Assembly: GCF_029852145.1 (NCBI RefSeq)
Contig: NC_079978.1
Location: 20,937,774-21,001,773, forward strand
Direction: 5' to 3'
Source: Microplitis mediator
Lineage: Eukaryota; Arthropoda; Insecta; Hymenoptera; Braconidae
Length of the DNA: 64,000 nucleotides
Positions within the stretch are counted from its first letter, which is position 1. The number at the start of each line of letters is the position of its first letter. Under the pieces are notes generated by a model, which was not told the origin of the DNA, did not search any database, and saw only the letters and a program-made list of their open reading frames with translations. This document shows positions 54,996-64,000 of this stretch, piece by piece. Both the position numbers and the translations under genes were made by a program.

Positions 54996-57900
54996 CTAAG
55001 AAATAGGTTTTTTCGGCTTGGACATTAATTTTCCAGCCATGTTCTTCTTCTTCTTTTCAAATTTGTTAAATTTCTTTCCCTTCTTTTTTGCATCTGCCGT
55101 TTGGCCCTGGAATGAATCATCGTTGGAAGCTACTTCGCTCGAATCCCGGGGTTTTTTTTCTTTTTTCATTCCCTTAGGTTTTCCTGACTCCTCATTTCCA
55201 GCCTACAATAAATTAGTCAATAATTAATCTTACAATTACATTAACAAATTCAATTACTACAAAACATATATTTAAATACTTACGTTTTCATTAGTTTTGG
55301 CTTTTTTAGGAGAATTATCTCGGTGTCTTTGTTTAAAGCTCCGTTTTTGGCCGGTTTTCTTATTTGAATTAGTAGGACTCTGTGGCTGGTAGCGTTGCAC
55401 CCGGATTTCACGAGTACGTAATTCTGTACCATTGATATCAAGGGCCAAAGTTGCAGCGTCTTCGGATTTAAAGTTTATGTAGGCAATTCCTCGGCAAGCA
55501 CCTGTCATACGGTCTCTTACTGTTCTGACATCTTCGATTTTTCCACACTTGAGGAACATTTCCCAGAGTTCATTGTCTTCAGTATCTATAATAAAAATAT
55601 TTAAATTTTCAATTAATCTTCAACTTTAACATATTTATTTTCTGCTTTACAGTCGACTACTCGCCATAAGTCTGGTCTAGGAGACATAAGATAAATTTTT
55701 AAATTGTCTAAGAAAATTTAAATGTAATTAATGATTACAATTATGAACAATGAATTATATTATGATCCTGAAGTTAGCAGACATTTAAAAATTTTTGAAT
55801 TTTTGTTCTTCACCAAATCAATTGCAAAAAAATAAAATAAAAAAATGCACATGTAGAAAATTTTAAAAACTACAGGTGCAATTTTTTCAAATATTTTTAA
55901 CTTCCCGCTAAGAAAATTGTAAATTTTCAAAAATTCGGGAAGTTATTGGTTTCGGTCCGATTTACGAAAATCGAATTTCCATCAGATGTCGACGTTTCGA
56001 GGTCCTAGGAAGCTATCCTGACTAATTTCACGATGATGTCCGAGTGTATGTATGTGTGTACGTACGTACGTACGTACGTACGTACGTACGTATGTATGTA
56101 TGTAAATATTCATAACTCTTGAACGGATGAACCGATTTTGATCGTTGAGGTGTCATTCGACGCGGCTTGTTAATGTCTTGAGGCCGTAGAAATTTGAACT
56201 TAATCGGTAGGGTGCGTTCAGAGATATTTCAAAAATAAAATTTTTTCAAAAATGTTTTATTTGGATAACTTCCAATTTGCTCGATGGATTGATTCCAAAA
56301 TCTAATCAGCTCTAAAACTCTATAAGCCGCGTCGAATGCCACCTCAACCATCAAAATCGGTTCATTCGTTCAAGAGAAACCGTTGACGAAAGAATTCAAA
56401 AAAAATTTTTTCCTTGGTTTTTTTGAAATTTCTCAAAAACGGCTGAGTAAATCAATTTCAAAATTCGACCAGCTTTAGAACTTGATAAAACGCGTCGATT
56501 GCCACCTCAACCATCAAAATCGGTTGATTCGTTCGCGAGATATCGTGGAAGAAAGAAATGCTAAAAAATGGTTTTTTACAAAACAATGGCATACAAAAGT
56601 ATTTGCGAGCTCGAAGAGCTCGAAAATATATTCACAATAATGTTTTCGAGCTCAGCGAGCTCGAAAACAGCGGGAAGTTTTGGGGCTGGCCCGCAGGGTC
56701 AACTGACAGACCGATTTTTTTTTTATGGTTTATCGTCTAAAAAAAAATCCAAAAATTATTAGACATCTGCTAACTTCAGTATCATATTATATTTTACTTA
56801 AGGTAAAATATCTACGCAGAGAAAAAGGATTTCCTGAGCCAAGAAATATTTTGCACTGTAAATTGAAGACAAATATTTTATTAGAACTAGAAAAATTTCC
56901 TTGAAAATTTTTTTTAGCCCTTAGATAATTTCTGTTTTAAATTTATAATGTAAAAAATTTCTTGAAGCGAATTTAAATTTTTGGAGCCAAGTTATTCTTT
57001 TTTTTTATGCAGTAATTGTATGTGAGTGAATGTCTAAATGTTCACTAATGTTTATAATTTGTCTGAAAAACTTTATTAATTTTTATTCAATATTTAATTG
57101 TATTTTTTTTAAATAAATAATTTACAGAATTTTAATGGAGGCTTGAAAGTTGTCTGATGCAAAACTCCTTAGAGTGAAGTGTGGGGTGCATTGGACTGAG
57201 TAACTACTGATTGAGGGAAAGAGGCTTATAACGGGTAGACAGATATTTTACTTACCAAAAGGTAAATTGCCCACGAATACTGATTTTTTTGGGTCTCTTT
57301 TTTTCTCTTGCTTAACTCGGTCAACTCTCAAATAATTTCCTTCAAGCTGTTTTCCATTCATCGACAGAGCTTTAACAGCAGACTCTTCGGACTTGTATAT
57401 GATGTATACACAGATAGTCTTGCATTTTTTGTGGAACTTCTTCTTGATAGCTGCTACTTTTAAAGACATCTTCGGAGATTCTGGAACGACGCCTCTCACA
57501 CGAAGACTTTGGATGGGACCAAACTTATTGAATTCGGCCTTCAGACGCGATTCTTTGATGTCATTGGGGACGTTTCCGACGTAGATAGATCTTTTGTCTT
57601 GATCTGCTTTTTCTTCGGCACTCAACCGATTTGCGTCGTCAGTGGATCCTGTAGAGAGGGATGATGAGTTGTTACTTTGTGTACTGGTGTTCTGTGGCTC
57701 ATCTTCTTCGTCTTCACTTTCATCAATGTCTTCATCCTCATCATCATCGTCGTCGTTGCCTTCGAAATCTTCATCATCGTCTTCATCAACTAAACTGTTA
57801 CCAAGAAGATCTTTCAATCCTGGTGCATCATCTTCGCTATCATCATCATCATCATCGTCGTCGTCATCATCATCGTCGTCGTCATCGTCATCGTCATCAT

Positions 57901-58606
57901 CCTCGTCACCATCTGTACTCATAGACACATTCATAGACGTTTCACTCTGATCCATTTCTTCATCTTCATCATCGTCATCGTCGTCGTCGTCATCATCATC
58001 GTCGTCGTCATCATCCTCTTCCTCAGATTCTTTTTTAACCTCAGCCTTCAGTCCTTTGAACATTTTTACTCCTTTTTTAGCTTTAGGTGATTCTTCAGCA
58101 TCACTGTCTGCTTCGAAATCATCATCGTCGTCATCAGAGTCCTCAGCTAAGCTCTCGCCTAAAAGGTTTACTTTTTGATCATCAGACGACGCATCATCAT
58201 CGTCGTCATCGTCATCGTCTTCTTCCAAGCCACTCATTTCTTCAGGGATTGAAACTCCTTCATTGATGTCATCGTCAGAATCTTCTTCCTCTTCTTTTGC
58301 TTTTTTTGAAGCTTCATTTTTTTTCTTCTGGACTTGTTTCTTATTTGAGTTATTCGCAGAATTTTTATTGTCGACTTGTTTTTTGTTCGAATTGTTAACC
58401 TCAGTTTTGATTAATTTTTTAGGTGAATTATTATCGACTATTTTTTGAGAATTAGCGTTGCCATTTTTTTTATTATGGATCAGCTGAACTTTTCCTTTGG
58501 GCGTTTGCTTGAATTTTTGTTTTTTATTTTTTTTAATCTGACCCTCCTGAATCGACTTTGCCGGTTGCACTTTACCCGCTTTTTGTGCGCCTTTAGGAAT
58601 CGCCAT
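54996..58606 (-). CDS. RBM34: RBM34/Nop12-like nucleolar RNA-binding protein, three exons
   Basis: Exons 58606-57256, 55585-55284 and 55202-54996 join in phase with GT-AG introns to 619 residues. The N-terminal half is lysine rich and then extremely acidic, with several runs of 8 to 18 aspartates (residues about 115-300), as in nucleolar proteins. RRM1 starts at KRSIYVGNVPNDIKESRLKA and includes the insert KVAAIKKKFHKKCKT typical of RBM34; RRM2 starts KKSVFVGNLPF at the end of exon 1 and continues in exon 2 (ELWEMFLKCGKIEDVRTVRD). A basic tail (KKKGKKFNKFEKKKKNMAGK) ends it. Yeast Nop12 acts in 60S ribosome assembly; the same is expected here. Intron 1 contains a MITE-like element. Confidence 0.9.
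55764..56783. mobile_element. MITE-like element in intron 1 of RBM34
   Basis: GATCCTGAAGTTAGCAGAC at the left pairs with GTCTGCTAACTTCAGTATC-like sequence on the right (one or two mismatches). The interior includes a (TACG)n/(TATG)n microsatellite at about 56052-56104 and two diverged copies of a block with CACCTCAACCATCAAAATCGG (about 56340 and 56501). No ORF is credible. Confidence 0.65.
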
Positions 58607-59519
58607 GTTTTTTTTTCTGTTTATTACTCAAAGACCGTAAACTGTAACAAAGAAATTGATTTGTTAAAAATATTATTTCGATATTTAAATAATTTAATTA
58701 TATGACTTTATTTATTTAAATAAAATTGAATTAATATTCAAAATATTAAATATTTTCTTGACCACGTGTAGCACGCCATCGATTTTCAACCCAAGTACAA
58801 AATACGATAGAATAAATAATTTAATTAATTTAAATAATGAGATAATAATTAATTAATTAATATATATAATAGTGTTATAAATTAAATAAATACCTTTTTT
58901 TAATAAATTAAAATAATCGGTGGAAATTGAGAAACGTTTTACTACAAGTAATTACTGTAAGTGATAAATGCCGCAAAACTCGTTGGAACAGAAGCCGGAA
59001 AATGTGTGACGGCCATTGAGAGATAATTTAGTTGAGAGATCGCAGCGACCTCTATTTAAATTTCTTACTGTTCAATAAATAAAATTTTTTATTATCAATT
59101 ACAAAAATTTCTGGTTAGAATAATTTTCAAAATTAAAAAAAAAATAATTATTAGTTATTGTGGTGTCGCATAATTATTTACTTTATTAATTTATGATCGA
59201 TATCATCAAAATACAAATATTTAAACCGGAAGTTGCTTACTTTAGTCTGCGCATGCACGTTAAAAATACATTCCTGGTACTTTGACTGCAAACTGATGTC
59301 AACTTTAAAATTCGAAATCTATCAGTTGTCATTTATATTATTGGGCGCATTTGGAAATGCCAATTAACATAATTATTGACACAAATAATTATTAATAAAA
59401 TTATCAAATTTAAATTTTGAAATTTCGCGCTAAGCTGACGCTACTGCGCGTCGCTGTATTCGACGTTCAAATTTTTGCTCGAGTGGGGGCGGTCGATGAA
59501 TCGCAAAATCGATTGCTTT
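58607..59519. promoter_or_regulatory. Probable divergent promoter region
   Basis: About 900 bases separate the RBM34 start (minus strand) from a presumed plus-strand transcription start near 59520. There is no ORF. The right part is less AT-rich and contains CGCGC-type words (GACGCTACTGCGCGTCGC at about 59440), as is common near insect promoters. Confidence 0.35.
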
Positions 59520-59900
59520 GTATCAGCTGACGGTTCGATAGCGGCAGTCAGTATCATCAACAATGGCAGTAGTAGTCCAGATCCTTCTTTTACGTTTGAA
59601 ATAAAATACAGTATTAATTAAATCGTGCAAAATTGTGCAGTGATTGTAAAATTCATCTTTTATTAATTTAAATTGTGCAAAGTGTCTGTGGTGCAGTTAA
59701 GTGTTCAGTGGTAGTGTAAAGTGTTGCTGATGGCTGATGCTGACAACTTCCTAGTTCCTGAGCAAAATCATCTGGCATCGTCTGGTGGGAAATAGCAGTT
59801 AAGTGACGTTTTTTTAGCTGCAATACACTTGGAGCAATTTAAATTAAATCTCCAAGTGTGTTAGGACACCCTTCTGCATATTATTTCGCCGCCAAGGTTT
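59520..59900 (+). other. Putative 5' exon of an unidentified plus-strand gene
   Basis: A 350-base stretch of balanced composition with GTGCAGTGATTGTAAAATTC- and GTGTTCAGTGGTAGTGTAAA-type 5'-UTR sequence. The ATG at 59730 opens only 21 codons (MADADNFLVPEQNHLASSGG), ending in TAG at 59793-59795; a donor GTGGGA within it (about 59785) would keep the frame open. A donor AAGGTTTG also occurs near 59898. A 10-bp hairpin (ACACTTGGAG/CTCCAAGTGT, 59825-59859) lies within. The gene would continue outside the visible exons. Confidence 0.3.
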
Positions 59901-62325
59901 GTTCAAACACTTAAGTGTTTTTTTTTTTCTAATATTTTGTATATTGCACACCTCAAGCGCGAAAGCACCGAGGGTGAATCACTGACGGTTTTCCCTCATT
60001 TTTTTCTATTATATTTTGCCACCACTTTATTTTGACTTGCGATTTTTTCTTTTTCTCTAGTTTCTAATAATTTGTTCTTTAAATATTTAAATTTACCGCA
60101 CAAAATAAGATTAATTATTGAATTATTAATAAAAATAAAAAATTTCGATTATATTTTTTAGTCTGGATGTATTCAGAAATGCTCTAGCTCTAGCCAAGCG
60201 TTGCCTTATAGCGAGAGCTAGAGCTAGAGCACTTCCGAATGCACCCATTATTTTAAAAAGGATATTTAGGTTTTCAATATGAAACGTCCACTATTCGATT
60301 TTACATATTTCTGATTAAAATAAGTATTGAAGATTTGAAAAAATCGACAGATTTTAAAAAAAATTAATAGTCGCGCTACTTATACTTTTCCATTTAAAAA
60401 AATTCGAAATGTAAATTGAGAATTTAGCAAAAAAATTTTTTGTTTTTTAAATTTGATTCAAATTTAGTAAAATTGGTACATGTTTTTTTCTACGTAAAAA
60501 ATAAAAATAATAATGAGTTTTTTTATGCAAAGCTTATATTCGATTTATTTGGACTTATTGAGATTTTAAACTATTCTACTCAAGTACGATGCATACAGAG
60601 TATGACTACCGGCTTTGAACACTTTAAGAATTTTTATAAGGCGATTTATACAATTTGCAAAGACATGATCGATCTTTATACTGTATATTCAAAAAAACTT
60701 TACATAAACTTATTTAGTCACAAAATTTTTTGGATTATTTATATATGAAAATAAAATGATGTAGTGTCCGCGAATGGTGAATTATACAATGAACTTAGAT
60801 CTATATTTCATCCTGAAACTCAGATCGTGACACAAATATGACTTTCATTATGAATTTGCCCCAACAACTTTAATCACGACAAAATTTCTATCAAAGTGAT
60901 TCGTTATTTAAAGTTTTTGAATTTAAAAATTTGAAAAAAGGTTTAATATCATTAAAAATTCAGCCGATTTTCTATCAAAGTAATTTCAAGTTCAATTCAA
61001 ACACATAAATTAATTTCAGTATCGATATGGATTTACTAGGCAAAAGTTGTAGCAAATTCATGATAAAGTCATATTTGTATCACGATCTGAATTTCGCGCT
61101 CAAGTTTAGATCTAAATTCACTTCAACAAAGATCATTTTACACTGGCAGGTGCTTCTACGCTATCTCTGTCAAAATTTTATTTTTAATGATAAAATCAAC
61201 TCTTGCGGGGTTGAAATTTAGGAAATTGAATTTACAGAGAGTAGATCTTATCATACACGGAGAGTCGAGACGTTAATAAGAGTGAGAGGTATCCAGTGGG
61301 TATCTAAGTGTCAATAACTTGTCGATTTATCAAATCTTCATTTCATTCCTAAGTGATATAGTTGGATTTTCTCTTTTTTTTCTACGAATTCGACGGAGAA
61401 TTTAGTTTATATGAGATTTTACTGATTATAAATGTATACAAACATTGTATACTATTCTTATTTTTTTTTTTTGAGAAATTAATTTGGATTTAAAAACAAG
61501 TTCTTTTTTTTATGTATAGTAAATATTATCTAACAAATATTTAAAAATAATTTTAATTGATAATAAAACATTCTATAAAGTTATTTACTATTATTGGAAA
61601 AGAAATAAATTCAAGTACAGCATTAAAAAAAAAAAAAATAGTTTAATGAAATATTATTTTAGTATTAAAAAAAAATTCTTGTAATTTATATATAAATAAT
61701 TATAATTATTTAAAAATATTATTCTAATGCATTTTATGCACTTGAAGACAAAAAATAATCAATCGTTTGTCACTCAAAAAATAATTTAAAAATAACTTGC
61801 TTGTATTATTATAAGATATTATGCAATGATGAAAATAATGTATACATTTTTTATTGATAAACTTATTTTTTAATATCATGTAACACAGACACATATATAT
61901 TTATAATTTCCATATTCAAATTAACATGGTGGTGGTGTATTAAATAATTCATAAAAATTTATTATTGTATATTACATCATTTTCAATGTAAATACTGAAA
62001 AATTTTCATTTGTGTCTAGAATTGTTCATTTTATGGACAATTACGTAATGTTTTTTCAAAAAAATCAATTTAAGTGATATAAATGTTTTTTTAAGTTATT
62101 TGACACATCATTGAAACGAATATTAATAGAAACATTAATAAGAGGGTAGAAACATTGATGTGTTACCCGGGTAGAAAAATGTCAAGCCAAAAAAAGTAGT
62201 AATAATTTTTTTCCGGCCGATAATTAGGTCTGAAAATCGTCGAAATTTAGCCGATGACTGTCGAAAATAGGCCGACTCAATTTATTGGCCAAATTTTGGT
62301 CAATTTCTGGCTTGTTTATTAGTAA
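59901..62325. other. AT-rich noncoding stretch (intron or intergenic)
   Basis: No exon could be supported. A short fold-back is listed separately. ORFs of 64 and 102 codons near 60440 and 61027 are AT-rich, domainless and probably chance. Confidence 0.4.
60164..60246. repeat. Short fold-back hairpin with AGAGCTAGAGC arms
   Basis: The left arm TGCTCTAGCTCTAGC and the right arm GCTAGAGCTAGAGCA pair perfectly. The outer parts (GGATGTATTCAGAA against TTCCGAATGCACCC) pair with a few mismatches. It is about 83 bases with a loop of about 25, perhaps a tiny MITE or a hairpin RNA source. Confidence 0.65.
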
Positions 62326-62714
62326 CCCTAGCAGACCTGAGTTACCGTAAATTCACGGTATTTTTACCGTAAATCTACCGTAGAATACCGTAAAATTCGA
62401 GTAGATTTACCGTAAATTGCGGTAAATCCACCGTAATTTACGGTAAATCGGTACTTTACGGTGGATAACCGTAAATTACGGCGGGTATACCGTAAATTTA
62501 CCGTCGAATACGATAAATCTACCGTAAAAAAATTCGGGTGGATTACCGAATTACCGTAATTTACGGTGGATTACCGTATTTCCGTATTTTACGGTAAATC
62601 CACCGTAAATTACGGTAAAACCACCGTAATTTACGGTAAATCGGTATTTTACGGTGGATTACCGTAATTTACGGTGGATTTACCGTAATTTACCGTAATT
62701 TGGGTCTGTTAGGG
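62326..62714. mobile_element. MITE composed of CCGTAAATTTACGG repeats
   Basis: CCCTAGCAGACCTGAGTTAC at the left and the complement of CCCTAACAGACCCAAATTAC on the right form the ends, with AA on both outer sides. The interior consists almost wholly of alternating CCGTAA and TTACGG words (more than 30), a mosaic of short palindromes. It has no coding capacity. Confidence 0.8.
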
Positions 62715-63663
62715 AATAATGAGATTTAGGCGTATTTTCAGAGATTTTTCGGCGTATTCTTATAAAATTCTACAGTTTCTGTGAGATTTTGGCCAAATTT
62801 AGCCTTTTTCGTATTGAAGAGGTCATTACTATGATCATAGACTAAGCTACTAAATACTTATCTAATTATTCCGAAGCTTTTTACTGTCACTTCGGTGACA
62901 TTGACGTATATATTAGCATAGAGGAAAACATTCATATTATTACTAATTGCTTTAAAATTAGGGGTGGCTAGGGCAATTTTTTCTTCTCAATGTTAATCTA
63001 CAGTCTTTAGAAAAATTATGAGGTAAACAAATAACCGGTCGTACACTGTGGAGTGACCAACTCACCCATATCTTCTATAGAGCCTGTAATGTCTTTAAAT
63101 TTCTGCAGGAATTTGGTTTACGAGTTTATATACATATAAATTTATCCGGATCTTGGCACGTTGCACTGCGAGAGAAAAAAATATAATTAAAGAGTAAAGA
63201 GAGTATAAGTAGATGTAGATCGGCCGTGTACTCGAGGCCATATAAAATGTAAGCAATGTCCTTGTTCGTCGATCCTTTCATATCAACGATTGAGAATGTA
63301 TCCAGTATTGTTATGAACTTCCTTATAACGTTACTTCATTGCTAATATTTATGTCACACTGTTTTTTAAAAATCAATATGACATTCTACCATATTATTAT
63401 TATTATACTAAATTCAAATGAAATCCTGTTACACTTTAAATGAATAATTATAAATACTTATAAAAGAATAAATGTATCAATAAACATGTTAAGTATTATA
63501 AATTTAATTATTTATTAGCTAGTTATGAATATATTAATGTATTTTATTTAACTCTTCGATACAAAAGCTTTACAAAAAAAAATAGTAATTTTTAACATAA
63601 AATTTATGGATTAAAATAAAAAGACTTAAAAAATATATATATAATATTTGTTTTTTATTTTTA
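62715..63663. other. Noncoding stretch, nothing recognised
   Basis: AT-rich, no ORF of note. A polypyrimidine tract TTTGTTTTTTATTTTTAG at its right end could be a splice acceptor for the frame that follows. Confidence 0.4.
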
Positions 63664-63664
63664 G

Positions 63665-63885
63665 CTACTTCAGACATTCATGAATTGGAATATGCCTTTT
63701 CACACTCGCTGATGCAAGCTGGTCTATTCTTAAGGGAACTAAGCATTCACCAGTACAAGAACAAGGCTTGGTTTTCTACTCTTGACTTTTGTCGCCTGGC
63801 CAAGCCCAAAAGACATAGAGCACATAATGTCAGCATTCACCAGCCGCGAAAAATAATTCATTGTTTCAAAACAACTGGTGCCTAA
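63665..63885 (+). CDS. Possible terminal coding exon, unknown protein
   Basis: After a strong acceptor-like tract (TTTTTATTTTTAG, ending 63664) a frame runs 72 codons to a stop at 63883-63885. It has more balanced composition than its surroundings and no in-frame ATG near its start, as expected of an internal or terminal exon. The residues include SHSLMQAGLFLRELSIHQYK and a basic middle (AKPKRHRAHN). The word AGCATTCACCAG occurs twice in it. I do not recognise the protein; it may pair with the putative 5' exon at 59.5 kb. Confidence 0.3.
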
Positions 63886-64000
63886 ATGTTTTCCTCACCT
63901 GTTGATTGTAAATTTACGGTCTTCGTTTAATTTTTTATCAGCTTATAAAAATAAAAATTATTTTTTAATAATTAAATTGATAAAGAAATGACTTTTTTCT

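Noticed and set aside
57642..58705. Serine- and histidine-rich plus-strand ORFs near 58 kb
   Set aside because: They are complements of the polyaspartate coding region of the RBM34-like gene.

Overview
The window looks like an AT-rich insect nuclear genome, most likely a hymenopteran and plausibly a parasitoid wasp. Evidence: short spliceosomal introns, very dense MITEs, an intronless ankyrin-PRANC gene of the kind known from parasitoid wasps, and a Polinton/Maverick. The organism assignment is inference; the gene structures are read directly from the sequence.

Layout. Positions 1-24100 are almost gene-free and packed with repeats: a 174-bp satellite at the left edge, a Tc1/mariner-type (Tc3-like) relic invaded by two MITEs (one carrying a 5S-rRNA-like module), a 5.4-kb giant inverted repeat with further MITEs at its centre, a 1-kb hAT-like fold-back, a SINE interrupted at its edge by a poly(A) retrocopy, and an interrupted tRNA-Leu-like sequence. 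From 24148 to 28865 lies a seven-exon F-box/LRR gene (+) with MITEs in two introns.

From 29368 to 48825 lies a four-exon Rab28-type small GTPase gene (+). Its second intron is 18.5 kb long because it holds an apparently intact 17,355-bp Polinton (30502-47856) with terminal inverted repeats and a perfect 6-bp target duplication GGTAGT. The Polinton itself sits inside a fold-back MITE that abuts a piggyBac-type MITE. On the minus strand the Polinton carries a protein-primed-type DNA polymerase B (with three inferred introns), a packaging ATPase, a retroviral-like integrase, major and minor capsid proteins, a basic core-like protein, an adenain-like protease, a BIR-domain protein, two paralogous proteins of unknown function and two further conserved small proteins. 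One small gene lies on the plus strand. Replication, integration and virion functions are all represented, so it could be a virus-like element rather than only a fossil.

From 49751 onward ordinary host genes return: ankyrin-PRANC (+), IBA57 (+), CDPF1 (+) and RBM34/Nop12-like (-, three exons). The last 5 kb is mostly noncoding, with a probable promoter/5' exon near 59.5 kb, a MITE built from CCGTAA repeats and one exon-like ORF at the right edge.
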